64,000 nt of DNA, from the NCBI GenBank assembly GCA_020055645.1, contig CM034546.1, forward strand, positions 83,886,001-83,950,000, read 5' to 3'. The stretch is from Tomocerus qinae (taxonomy: Eukaryota; Arthropoda; Collembola; Entomobryomorpha; Tomoceridae). Below the pieces are notes generated by a model. It did not search any database. It was not told the DNA's origin and was given only the letters and a program-made list of their open reading frames with translations. The position numbers and the translations under genes were made by a program. This document shows, piece by piece, positions 9,310 through 20,601 of the stretch. The number at the start of each line of letters is the position of its first letter. Positions within the stretch are counted from its first letter, which is position 1.

Positions 9310-9431
9310 GTGTGACCACCTGAACCTGAACTCCTCAACTGAACATCCTTCCAGGTTTTGTTCAGATTCCGACATCCATTTCTAATCGGTATATATCCTC
9401 CAATTCCAATCCAGTTGCAGTCCGTCCATAG

Positions 9432-10610
9432 ACGCTCGCCGAGTAAAGGGGACCGTGTGCACATTTTTGGTAAAGTAGTAGTGAAAAAGATTTACTTCGA
9501 CTACTAAATGAATAGTAATTTAAAACATCATTACTGATACTGAGTATTAAAATCAACAGAAAATCGAAGGAGATTAATGTTGACTATAAAAATAAACAGA
9601 AAATCAAAACAGATCAATATTTACGATTAAAATCAACAGAAAATAAAAATATTAATAATAGCAAATCAACAAATTAATTACAAATTAATATTAAGTGTCA
9701 AAATCAAAAGTAAATCAAATTGATTGATATTGAGTATCAAAATGAAAAGAGACAAAATTGATTAATATAATCAAAATTAAAACGAAATCAAAATGGGTTA
9801 ATATTGACTATAAAAATGAAAAGTAAATCAAAATAGGTTAATATTCACTATCAAAACTAAAAGAAAATCAAAATAGGTTAATATTAACTATCAAAATAGG
9901 TTAATATTCACTATCAAAATAGGTTAATATTCACTATCAAAATAGGTTAATATTCACTATCAAAATAGGTTAATATTAACTATCAAAATAGGTTAATATT
10001 CACTATCAAAATAGGTTAATATTCACTATCAAAATAGGTTAATATTCACTATCAAAATAGGTTAATATTCACTATCAAAATAGGTTAATATTAACTATCA
10101 AAATAGGTTAATATTCACTATCAAAATGGGTTAATATTAACTATCAAAATGAAAAGAAAATCAAAACTGATTATTATGGACTATCAAAATGAATAAAAAA
10201 TCAAAATTGGTAAATATTGACTATTTAGAATGAAAAGATGTTAGAAAATGTAAATTTGATTATAAAATTGAATATAAATCCAAAATAGGTTTATTTTCGT
10301 CCTCTAATTGTGATTTTTTGGTTTTATTTGCTTTATTATACAATCTCAAATTTAGTAGAAGCAGATTGAAATATTTTATACTATCTGGCTAACAATTTAT
10401 AGGAAACGCCCCAATTTTCACTTTCGCGCCCGGTTTCTCAGCAACTAATCGACCGATTTACTCTAAATTCAAAAGGGATCGTCAGTGATCCATAGGCATT
10501 GTTTTTGCCAGTTTTGGTCAATATCAATACATTGCTTCTCGAAAGTTATCGTGGGGACGGACGGACAAACTGTGCGGTTCTATAAGCTCGCTTCCTCAGG
10601 CGAGCTAAAA
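9432..10610 (-). mobile_element. Helitron-like (HINE-type) element, copy 2, with 23-bp variant core
   Basis: The right end has CTCAGGCGAGC followed by TAAAA, which is the minus-strand 5' end. The (GGAC)n stretch and the conserved body with ACGATAACTTTCG follow. The core at about 9860-10140 has collapsed from the 40-bp unit to a 23-bp unit, AAAATAGGTTAATATTCACTATC. The left end is degenerate (GCTCGCCGAGTAAAGGGG) and the terminal hairpin is missing, so the copy is 3'-truncated. Confidence 0.6.
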
Positions 10611-11491
10611 AGATATTTTTTGCTAATACGGCAGCACCGAGAACTCTGTCAGTGCCAATTTTGACGAATTTATTCGTAACAGGCTGCAAAACTAACAATC
10701 AAATCGGTGGGAAAATGTTCAAATGGTAATGTGGTACCATTTTGGTACGAAAGCATTACCCAATAGTAGATTTGACCATTTTATGCTATTATCTAACCAC
10801 TTCTATACCAAAATTCCAAATTTCAATCTAATCAGTGGTAAAATGATCAAATGATGACGTAGTACCATTTTGATACCAAAGTGTTGCCCAATCTTTGAAT
10901 ATTACCATTGTGAATCATTTTCCGTTTATTTCTATGCATACATACTAATTCTTCGGTCCGCAAAAGTGGAAATGGGGACTTTGTACCATTTTGTTACCAA
11001 ACGATGACCTTTGGGGTCATCAGGATAGCATATCCTGTAGGGTAAAGGGTCCAATTAATTATATTTACTTTTTAAAAATAAATTTTGAATAATTTTTTAC
11101 CAGAATATTAATTATTTCGTTAAAAAATGTGCCTGATCGTGACACATTTTAATTTAAATGAGAATTCTGTCAGCCAATCATATCATGTAGCTCGATTGAG
11201 GGTTGAGCTTTTCAGTTTAGTTTTGCAGCCTGTTCGTAAGTACTCCAATTCCAATTTATTCGAAGGTATTCTAATTTACTCGAAGGTACTCTTATTAATT
11301 TTTCCAAATATTTAATTAGTTTTTCATTTTCCATATTTATAATAATATTAAAGCTAGGTCAGCAAAGTCATTGATAGCCATTAACACAACACGCCAAACG
11401 TATTTCTTACGCGGCGACACATGACAAACCTTTTTATCGTGTTAGATAAGTTAGATTATAGTAAACTAGTACTAGTACTAGTGGTACAGGA
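10611..11491. other. No gene seen
   Basis: Contains repeated motifs GGTACCATTTTGGTACGAAAG and similar copies at about 10730-11010, hinting at a degenerate short tandem family. No coding frame with support. Confidence 0.4.
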
Positions 11492-12115
11492 CAGGGCCGC
11501 CCCGAGGGTCTTTGTCACCCCGGGCAAAATAAAAAATGCCGCCTTAGAGATACATTTTAAAGTCCATTTTATTAATGCCATTATTAATGTCAAATAATGA
11601 TTTGGTAATTAATTTTAACCGGTAAACTCTAGTATATTTAAGCCCTTGAATTATAAATGCAATGGCAATGACAAGTCCATATGGAGTTATGTCATACTTT
11701 TGCCCCCTAAGACCTAAGACCATCACTTCATTTGGATTTGCGATAACTATCAAATTGTGGACAAGGAATAAGACAAGGATGAATGACTCCATTTCTACAA
11801 ATATTTTTATTATATAGTGATTCTTCCATCTTCCAAACAGCGTAAATGTAATGAATACTTACAGGCGTATATCCAGAAATTTGGTCAGGGGGGGCGCAAC
11901 CAAAACTAATGTCAAAAACAAGACATATTCGCGCGAAGCGCGAAAAAATTTTGCAATTTTTGGCCTTTTTTGAAAAAAACTCTCTTTTTCTCAGATTTAG
12001 GGGGGCGCTGCGTCCCCCTTCTGGATACGTGCTTGGATACTTAGTATTTTACCGCCCCCAAACATTTGCCGCCCTGGGCGGCTGCCCTGCTTGCCCATGC
12101 CTCGGGGCGGCCCTG
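11492..12115. mobile_element. hAT-like TIR element with nested insertion
   Basis: Terminal inverted repeats CAGGGCCGCCCCGAGG (11492-11507) and CCTCGGGGCGGCCCTG (12100-12115) are perfect. The element is flanked by the direct repeat ACAGGA (11486-11491 and 12116-12121). TIRs starting CAGGG are typical of hAT, though a full 8-bp duplication is not seen. Inside, 11869-12033 has its own ends, CGTATATCCAGAAATTTGG and CTTCTGGATACGTG, and a CGCGCGAAGCGCG palindrome, so a second TIR element is nested. Pieces of that nested family recur near 12428 and 38373. A minus-strand 82-residue open frame (11792-11544) is not recognised. Confidence 0.6.
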
Positions 12116-12447
12116 ACAGGAATCAATCCCCATCCGTGAGAATGGCGTTTGCTAGTTGTGAGTGCCAAAAGGTTTCGTTTGTGTGCTATATCAACTGAAG
12201 TACAGCAGTACACAGTACATAAGTAATGGAGTCAATCGTCAGTCTCGTCTAAATACAGTCGAGTATTGAACATGTAAATGCTGTAGATTTTAATAACTAA
12301 ATACACCGTTGCATGCTTGGTGTTGTGTTTCCATTGTTTCCATGTCTAACTAATATAATAGCTCTAATAGTATAAGAGCGATTGAAAAAATTCTGTGATT
12401 ACGAATCGAATGGGCTTCTGGCTGGCACGTATCCAGAAATTTAGTCA

Positions 12448-14783
12448 AGTGACGAACCCTTTTGATTTTGGTTCAAATCGGTCCATAAGTTGCTGAGATA
12501 CCGCGCGCTCACTTTGTCTTTATTTGATAGTCAAAGCAGAAAATGGGCCATATAAATTTCAATTATGTTTCCTATTAATTGTTAGCTAGATAGTATAAAA
12601 TATTTAACTCCGCTTCGACCATATTTAAGATTTTAAAATAACGTAAATAAAACTGCAAAATAATCATTATAGGACGAAAATAAATCAATTTCGCATTTAT
12701 ATTCAAATTGATAGTCAAATTTCCATTTTTCGATTTCCTTATAATTTTGATAGTCATTATTAACCGATTTTAATTTTCTGTTGATTTTAATACTCATAAT
12801 CAATCAAAGTTGAATATCTGTTGATTTTCATAGTCAACATTAATGTGCTTTGATTTTCTGTTGATTTTCTTAATCAACATTAATCAATTTTGATTTTCTG
12901 TTGTTTTTCATAGTGAGCATTAATCAATTTTGATTTTCTGTTGATTTTTATAGTCAATATTAATGTAATTTGATTTTTATGGTCAACATTAATGTAATTT
13001 GATTTTCTGTTGATTTTTATGGTCAACATTAATGTAATTTGATTTTCTGTTGATTTTTATGGTCAACATTAATGTACTTTGATTTTCTGTTGATTTTTAT
13101 GGTCAACATTAATTTACTTTGACTTTCTGTTGATTTTTATGGTCAACATTAATGTACTTTGATTTTCTGTTGATTTTTATGGTAAACATTAATGTACTTT
13201 GATTTTCTGTTGAATTTTATATTCAACATTAAAGTACTTTGATTTTCTGTTAATTTTTATAGTCAACATTAATGTACTTTAATTTTCTATTGATTTTTAC
13301 ATTAATGTACTTTGATTTTCGGTTGATTTTCATTGTCAACATTAATCAATTTTGATTTTCGATTGATTTTCGTGGTCAACAATCATCAATTTTGACTTTA
13401 TGTTGATATTTCAAATGATATAGCTTCGTTTCCTTATAATATCAATGTCTGAATTTTTAGCTCGCCTGAATAGGCAGCTTATAGAATCGCACAGTCCGTC
13501 CGTCCGTCCGTCTGTCTGTCCGTCCGTCCGTCCGTCCGTTCGTCCGTTTACACGATAACTTTTGAAGATATTGATGGATTTCAACTAAACTTGGCAAAAA
13601 CATTGCCTATGGACCTGTGACAAAGCCTATTGAAAATGGGCCACATTGGTCCATAGGTTGCTGAGATGCCGCGCGCTCACTTTGTCTTCATTTTGATAGT
13701 CAAAATGAAAATATGGCATTAAATGGACATTAAAAGTTCAATTGTGCTTCCTATGGATTGTTAGCGGGATAGTACAAATTATTAAATGCCGCTTCGACCA
13801 AATTTTGAATTTTTGTTTATTTTAATACTCAGTATTATTCTATTTTGATTTTTTGTTAATTTTGATACTTAATCTTAGTCAATTTTGATGTTCTGTTGAT
13901 TTTCATAGTCAACAGTTATCTATTTTGGTTTTCTGCTGATTTTCATAGTCAACAATTATCTATATCGACTTTTTGTAGATTTTCATAGTCAACAATTATC
14001 TATTTTGATTTTCTGTTGATTTTCATAATCAACATTAATCAATTTTGATTTTTATATGATGTTCATAGTCAACATTAATCAATTTTGATTTTCTGTTGAT
14101 TTTCATAGTCTACATTAATGAATTTTGATTTTCTGTTGATTTTCATAGTCAACATTAATCAATTTTGATTTTCTGTTGATTTTCATAGTCAATATTAATC
14201 AATTTTGACTTTCTGTTGATTTTCATAATCAACATTAATCAATTTTGATTTTCTGTTGATTTTCATAATCAACATTAATCAATTTTGATTTTTATATGAT
14301 GTTCATAGTCAACATTAATGAATTTTGATTTTCTGTTGATTTTCATAATCTACATTAATGAATTTTGATTTTCTGTTGATTTTCATAGTCAACATTAATC
14401 AATTTTGATTTTCTGTTGATTTTAATAGTCAATAATAATCTATTTTGATTTTCTGTTGATTTTAATAGTCAATATTAATCTATTTGAAACAAAATAGATT
14501 AATATTGAACTAATTTGAATAACAATTTACTAATCAAAATAAATGTATTTCTATTATTGTTCCACCAAAAAATGTGTACACGGTCCCCTTTCATCAGGCG
14601 AGCTTCTGTTACGGCTTGCCGTAGGTTTTAATATGTCGTAGATACATATATATAGACCCAATTCTTAAAGTTTGATCAAAATCCATACGCTCGGTTTTGT
14701 GTAAAGTGCGAATACTTTTTGCTACCAAAATGTGTACACGGGAAACTTTACTCAGGCTAGCTTCTGTTACGGCTTGCTGTAGG
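12448..14783 (+). mobile_element. Helitron-like (HINE-type) element, copy 3, interrupted by copy 4
   Basis: The 5' end is lost; homology starts at AGTGACGAACCC (about 12448). The core of 40-bp-type units runs about 12770-13420. The 3' body (CTTCGTTTCCTTATAATATC, then CTGAATTTTTA) is broken at 13459. It resumes at 14631 with ATATGTCGTAG and continues to TCAGGCTAGC, the hairpin TACGGCTTGCTGTA and GG at 14783. The unbroken version of the junction is seen in copies 1 and 5. A 12310-12380 stretch just upstream resembles the outer end of the 16142-17152 palindrome. Confidence 0.65.
13460..14625 (+). mobile_element. Helitron-like (HINE-type) element, copy 4, complete, inserted in copy 3
   Basis: Complete copy whose ends are fixed by the interrupted host copy: it starts GCTCGCCTGAATAGGCAGC and ends TACGGCTTGCCGTA (a perfect 6-bp-stem hairpin) plus GG. 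TTTTA occurs at both borders (13455-13459 and 14626-14630). The empty host site reads GAATTTTTAATATGTC. This is either a 5-bp duplication, or an element starting with TTTTA placed between two T residues. It contains a (GTCC)n run, a conserved 5' body, a 40-bp-type core at about 13840-14480, and an alternative 3' body with CCACCAAAAAATGTGTACAC. Confidence 0.7.
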
Positions 14784-14990
14784 TTTATTTTTATAATACT
14801 TATATAATTTTTATTTCTCTGGAATTAATAACACCAAGATGAGTCAAGCAAGAATTAGATTCACATCCATAGATTTCATGGAACGGTTGATGATACTCAT
14901 AGATAGATTTAATTAGTATTTCGACATTAGTAGGAATTTCGACATTGTAACTTATTGAAATAATTATGCAACAGTCGGTATCGGTGACCT

Positions 14991-15536
14991 GGGCCCTATT
15001 TCACAATGATTACAAGTCTACAAGTACAAGTAGTTGTCGACAAACATGTGTCATTTTTGTTTCACAAAGAAACTTACAATTTGTCACATTTACAATTAAA
15101 TTCACTTGTAATTACAATTGTAATGATTGAATTGTCAAAGATTGTTTTCATTACCATCTTTTGTTTTCACAAGTTTGTGTAAATTGTAGGACTTGTAGCT
15201 ACAAATTCTACAGTGCCCTAGACCTCCATCGCCTCATTGTAACTCCATACTGAGGCACACATTTGATTGAAAATGTATTGAGCAGTCAACTGTCACCTAG
15301 GTGACTAGTAAGTTAATAGGAGATAAATTACCCGAGGTGAATACTAGATGATCAACAATTGCAATGTAACCATAGTGAACAGTTACAAGTGTTGCTACAA
15401 TTTACAAGTATTTGTGACTTGTCAACGAAATTCCTAAAAATTTCATGAAACGCATATGACAAGTATTTGTTGTTTACAAACTACAATTCTACAAGTTTGT
15501 AGTTGTAGACTTGTAATTATTGTGAAATAGGGGCCT
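14991..15536. mobile_element. MITE with GGGCCCTATTTCACAA-type inverted ends
   Basis: The left end GGGCCCTATTTCACAATGAT and the right end (reverse complement GGCCCCTATTTCACAATAAT) pair over about 35 bp, continuing through ATTACAAGTCTACAA. Internal sequence is made of ACAAGT/TTGTAG repeats. No open frame. No clean target duplication was found, so the superfamily is left open. It ends 145 bp before the exon at 15681. Confidence 0.65.
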
Positions 15537-15680
15537 GGACTCAAATTGGGTCCAGGAGGAAAAAAGTGATTTTTCATTTTTCATCGTCCTGAAAGGCCAA
15601 CCTTTCAGTGTCCATGGAAACTACGGTTTTACAAATCTTGCTGGGAAGTACTTATAAGTGTTTTGTGTCTTGTATGACAG

Positions 15681-16016
15681 ATAACGGTGGGGATTTGTTT
15701 TCTGGTGATTGGGAGTCTGAATATCAATAAACCAAAATCTCAGAGAACAGCGGATATTCTGAACAACGCGATTACGATCCAGATCTTTGTGATCACGGCT
15801 GTAAATGTGATAATTTCCTCTTTTGGGATTGAGACGGTGCAGCTGGAAGAGAGTCGTTTCTACACGGAGGAAGCCAAACGAGCCAGTCGTCTCCAGCAGG
15901 CACAGGCAGCCAATTTAATGCAAGAAGCCAATCGCTCCATTTTCCAACTCAATCCCTCCGACTCTCAACTCATCTCATCCGGGAGAGTTACCTTCGATGA
16001 GAATCTCCTCGGATAG
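15681..16016 (+). CDS. Candidate terminal exon of a small multi-pass membrane protein
   Basis: Starts after an acceptor (TTTTGTGTCTTGTATGACAG) in phase 0 and ends at a TAG. It encodes a helix end (ITVGICFLVIGSLN), a basic loop (NKPKSQRTADILNN), a second helix (ITIQIFVITAVNVIISSFG) and a polar, Gln/Ala-rich cytoplasmic-type tail rich in E-E-A-K-R-A and Q-A-Q-A-A-N stretches that could form a short helix. The tail ends with VTFDENLLG. The exon parallels 9102-9309 in layout and splice phase, so the two are either homologous exons of duplicated genes or alternative exons of one gene. The family is not recognised. 3' sequence after the stop shows no other coding. Confidence 0.55.
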   Translation: MTVGICFLVIGSLNINKPKSQRTADILNNAITIQIFVITAVNVIISSFGIETVQLEESRFYTEEAKRASRLQQAQAANLMQEANRSIFQLNPSDSQLISSGRVTFDENLLG

Positions 16017-16141
16017 TCACATATTAGAGGCACGGAAGAGGAATACAGATATTAGACTATGGTATGGTTCAATCTGACAAAGTACCTGTGCATCCGACAA
16101 CAGGAAGCATTTAGATTATTTAGAATACAAGTCTAATAGTA

Positions 16142-17152
16142 TATTGTTTCGCTTTAACTTCTAACACAATGGATACAATGGAAACAATGAAACACCATCG
16201 CTAATTGGATATTTTGTATTGTGTTGCTAATTGCTTTTTAATTGCCTTTCCTCGACGCTCGGCGAAGCGAATGCAGTAGTGAATGTGTTGTAGACAGCAG
16301 CTCGATGGCGGGGGCAATAAAACTGGCGAAGTTGCATCTTCAATATACCGAACGGAGATTATAATACACAATCTCACACACAAAGTACCAATATATAGTA
16401 ATAAATAACATATTACGAAGCTTACCACGCATGCCTGCATAGTAACCACAACCACATAGACCTTGCTAAATGCATGTTAAATAATGTTTTACATCTGGCT
16501 TTATTCCTCCCGAAGGATAAGTCCGATTTTTATGGGACTTAAATATTTGGAATCCTGGAGTATCGAGGAACACACGAGGGTTGCTGGATTTTTATATCGT
16601 TGCTTTAAATGGTGCAAAAAGTGAACATTCTATAAAAACGAAAACTGGTCCACTTTTTTTGGAATTTGACATTTTTTAAACATTGAAAACAATGGTATCA
16701 AAAAATCCAGCAACCCTCGTGTGTTCCTCGATACTCCAGGATTCCAAATATTTAAGTCCCATAAAAATCGGACTTATCCTTCGGGAGGAATAAAGCCAGA
16801 TGTAAAACATTATTTAACATGCATTTAGCAAGGTCTATGTGGTTGTGGTTACTATGCAGGCATGCGTGGTAAGCTTCGTAATATGTTATTTATTACTATA
16901 TATTGGTACTTTGTGTGTGAGATTGTGTATTATAATCTCCGTTCGGTATATTGAAGATGCAACTTCGCCAGTTTTATTGCCCCCGCCATCGAGCTGCTGT
17001 CTACAACACATTCACTACTGCATTCGCTTCGCCGAGCGTCGAGGAAAGGCAATTAAAAAGCAATTAGCAACACAATACAAAATATCCAATTAGCGATGGT
17101 GTTCCATTGTTTCCATTGTATCCATTGTGTTAGAAGTTAAAGCGAAACAATA
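16142..17152. mobile_element. 1-kb near-perfect palindrome (foldback element candidate)
   Basis: Arms 16142-16593 and 16700-17152 are inverted copies with only scattered mismatches (for example GAAACACC against GGAACACC). They are joined by a 106-bp unique centre. The outer ends are TATTGTTTCGCTTTAACTTC and its complement. Each arm holds the same 84-codon open frame, on opposite strands, which reads as a shadow of the repeat. No clear target duplication was found. A related outer-end fragment appears near 12310-12380. A transcript across it would form a long hairpin. A sequencing-fold artefact is less likely because the arms differ and both flanks are unique. Confidence 0.75.
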
Positions 17153-19326
17153 ATAATAACAATACTGCAGATTACTACCAACTATTGGAAACTAGTGAAT
17201 GTGTTAATGTAATTTTCTAATCCAAACGGAAATGTATATCGCATTTCATTGGTGGACGCATTTTTAAAGTTGACTAATCAGAACACAAAATTTCCGGAAA
17301 AGATTTTATGATTTTCATAAAGCATTCCCAGAAGAAATACTGAGCCTTGAATTACAGACTTTGTGACATCAGGAAATGCGGACTAACGACTAACTTTTTT
17401 TAGCATGTATGAATACCATTACCACCATCGTAAATCGTAAACTGATACGTACACTAAACTCAATTCTATGATGTAATTAATACATGCTATTGGATTAACT
17501 TAAAAAGTAAACTTTAAACTGTGAAAAGATTAAAGTAGACTATATAGCTAAATTATTGTTACAACTTGGTTAAAACTTTGACTTTTTTTACGTATATATG
17601 TGGTAGACTGGGAGGGATAGGAGACTGGGAGAGATATAATGGCTCTCTCAGACTAGGCTGAGGGGATACCTTTGGTCATAATTACGCATGATAATTACCA
17701 AACGGTAAAAAATCGAGAGATGATACTAGCACTCGATTAAAACTGGTCTAATTCAGACGCTCGCAAAAAGAAGGGTGGAAAATAATTTTTAGGTTTATAA
17801 ATAAAATTTATCCACTGATTAGAAATATTTCAAACATAGAAAGTACCCGAAACCCCACATAGAAGTACTTCCTCAACAATTACATTTTATATCCAATGGG
17901 GTTTTACTGCTTTGGTAATCACGCATGCAATTACATTACGTTTTGACATAAACATTCTATATTTATTAGAACAACTTCCAAGAACAGTATCTAACAGAAT
18001 TTGATCATTAATACCGGTGTAAATTAGTTTATAACCGTATTAGGCAATGTGCAATATAATTTCCTAGGAGATGTTATTGGGACTGGCGTCAGGTAGCCTG
18101 ATAGTTAAAGCAAAACAATTAAGGGAAGCGTATGAATCTGAAAGTGAGAAAACTCGATAATTTTGTATATAGTACAATAACCATGGATATAATTTTAAAT
18201 GAAGCAGAATAGACAATTTATTGCACAAAAGTAGTTTGTAAAGCTCTTTCTTGTTCTATCTCTTCTTGCTACTCATCACTTATCACCTTTGAATTTAAAT
18301 ATCTCCGAACCGAATATTACTTATTGGGACTGAGTATACCAATACGTGTTATAACCCCATAAGGAATTTTTAAGTTTTCTTCTCTCGACTGGGTTGAATC
18401 TTGAATTTAGGCAACGGTACCTCGTTGCCGTTGTTGATGGTAAACATTGTTGCCAATTCATCTTTTACCACCGGCAACAAAGGCAACACTCATTTGGTTA
18501 TATAATAAACTTATCATACCTAAATGAAATAAACAAAATCGACAGTTATCTATAAAAATTATTAGGTTAGGTTCATTACATTCAAAACTGGTGGAATGTA
18601 ATTATTCCCCAGATCCCCCCTTATAATTTGTTTATTTCATTTAGGCTAGGTTTGTTATATACGTAAAATATGGAACGGTAGGACTATATTAATTTATTAT
18701 ACGATAAGTGTTAAAAGTCATTGATGAGGGTGTTGCCGGTGGTAAGTGGTGAAAGATGAATTGGCACCAATGTTTACCGTCAACAACGCCCTACTGGCAA
18801 CGAGGTACCACTGTCTATAATCAGTCCTCGACTGTGAACAAACTAATTTTTGATACTGTTGTGATGCTGTTTTCCACTCCGACACTTTGGAAACCCATTC
18901 CATCACATTGGAAACTCAATCCAACACAGCTGTCATATTTTCAAGATTTATGAAAAATCAGTTTTACATAAATAAAGTAGGGAAGAGAGAGAAATCATGC
19001 CTCATTCGCATGCCTCAGATTGACTGAGAGTTTGGCCCTACCTAATGGATTTTGGCTTAATCTATCGGGTCATCTAGACCTGTAGACACCGTCAAAACAA
19101 ATACCAGGAGAATATCATAAAAATTTGATTTTATAATATATTCTAGCGCTTCAGCATATTGGACTGACTGACAAGGTGACAAGTACAGGCAGTTTATTCA
19201 CTGAGCCCCAGTTACAGTTTTTTAGATCATGAAGAACATATAATACAGATTACATCCGACTTCCTTTACAGCAACCGAATCAACTCAAAAACCAATAGAC
19301 CTACAAAAAAGTTTAAATAGGCAAAC

Positions 19327-19495
19327 AGATAGTCCACAATCCTCTGCATTCGGCTCCGATAGAATATTTCAAACATGTTGGTCCAATCTGGAGATATAAA
19401 CGTTTTCGTGCGGAATTTGCAATTAATCGAAACTACAGAAAAAAGTTTAAAATATTCTTTCGGAGCCGAATGCTGTAGGTTATGGAGTATCTTTT
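19327..19495. repeat. Hairpin-forming inverted repeat inside the right arm
   Basis: GCATTCGGCTCCGATAGAATATTT (19346-19369) is repeated inverted as AAATATTCTTTCGGAGCCGAATGC (19450-19473). Weaker pairing extends outward. It has no counterpart in the left arm, so it is likely a separate small insertion. Confidence 0.55.
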
Positions 19496-19793
19496 TCCCT
19501 ATTAAAACTTTCTTGTAGCTCTTTTGGTTTTTGAGTTGATTCTTTTGGCGCCAAAAAAGTTAAGAGGCAATATGATAGTCAGAATAATTTACCGGTTGCC
19601 AACATACGCTTCCCTTAAAACACAATTTTTTCTTATTTCATTTCCAATGACATCAGTAAGGCTATCCCTTTCTCTGTCCTATCAGTCCCTACCTCACCAT
19701 TGGTTTACTTGCATTCAATTTGGTACAAAATTGTCGAATTTTGTACCAAAATGAAAAAAATTGGATTTCAATTGTTTGCCTCTGACTATCAGG

Positions 19794-20178
19794 CTACCTC
19801 ATCCCAGTCCCAATTTTAATCACTAAGGTAATTATTATCTTGGGCAATAGGGCAATGTGCAATATGTATTTCAATTTAACGATGTGGCAAATTCTGTAGT
19901 ATTCTCTGTATTGAATGCGGCTGTAAAAATTATAACAAGTCTGTAGGTCGGTATATTTTATCCCATCGAAAGGAATATCTGCCTCGTTTCGGATGCTAAA
20001 TTCCAGATTATCTAGCCACTCGTCAGCCCACATAGCTCGTTCATTATATCTTAATCCTGCAAGGAAACGATGTGTTACTTCATGGCGTACAAATTCTGTT
20101 TTCACTGTGAATAGAATTCCAACAGAACCATTTCTTGTCATCCTGAACCATATGGCATACGGGTTTAGTATAGTCTAA
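19794..20178 (-). CDS. Unrecognised open frame in the right arm of the inverted duplication
   Basis: A 115-codon frame (ATG at 20141, open further upstream to about 20178) reads FRMTRNGSVGILFTV, EFVRHEVTHRFLAGLRYN, MWADEWLDNLEFSIRNEAD and CYNFYSRIQYREYYRI. Its first half has the residue variety of a real protein, while the end is Ile/Leu/Lys-rich and probably not coding. The left arm lacks this segment. No family was recognised. It may be an exon or a piece of a transposable-element protein. Confidence 0.3.
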
Positions 20179-20469
20179 TCAGTTTAAAATTTACAATGGT
20201 GTTAATGGTATCCATACCTGCTAATAAAGTTAGACCGCATTTCCTTTTATCACAAGCCTGTAATTCAAGGTTCAGTATTTCAAAAAATATTTCCCCTGGG
20301 AATGCTTTATGAAAATCATATAAAACTTTGGCATGGAATTCAGTGATTGATTGTTCAACTTTAAAAATGCATCCACTAATGAAAAGCGAAACATTTCCGT
20401 TTGGATTTGAAAATTATCTCCCTTGGATAATTGAGACAGTACTTGGTAAATGTAATTTAATTAAAATGA

Positions 20470-20531
20470 GCTATTATAGTTTAAAAAATATCGGTCTTGT
20501 AAACCAAAGATTAACTTATATTATAAAAGCT
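20470..20531 (+). pseudogene. trnT: Mitochondrial trnT-like sequence (nuclear insert)
   Basis: The sequence has a D-arm TAGTTTAA and an anticodon arm TCGGTCTTGTAAACCAA with anticodon TGT in a seven-base loop. The only stem defect is a C-A mismatch. The short size and AT-rich arms are those of arthropod mitochondrial tRNAs. The acceptor stem pairs poorly, as expected for a decayed copy. The next 70 bases have the size of trnP on the other strand, with a TAGTTTAAATTAA D-arm-like stretch but no TGG anticodon. nad6 follows. Confidence 0.55.
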
Positions 20532-20601
20532 TCGAAAAGAACATTTGTTAAAATAAACTTAATTAAACTTAATTTAAACTACATTTTGATGAAATATAAA
20601 A

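Larger units (their letters stand above)
17208..20420. repeat. Old, diverged 3.2-kb inverted duplication
   Basis: Four blocks match in inverted, collinear order. 17210-17365 pairs with 20255-20420 (GGGAATGCTTTATGAAAATC). 17366-17470 pairs with 20185-20255 (GGAAATGCGG...ATACCATTA). 18060-18134 pairs with 19603-19800 (CAGGTAGCCTGATAGT and AAGGGAAGCGTATG). 18400-18490 pairs with 18722-18812 (GCAACGAGGTACC, CAATTCATCTTT). The centre is about 18605. The right arm is about 400 bp longer because it holds sequence absent from the left arm. No transposase is seen; it could be a foldback element or a host inverted duplication. Confidence 0.6.

Noticed and set aside
16201..17093. 84-codon frame present twice as a gene pair
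   Set aside because: It is one frame seen on both arms of a palindrome, with no protein-like motifs and no ribosomal or splice context.
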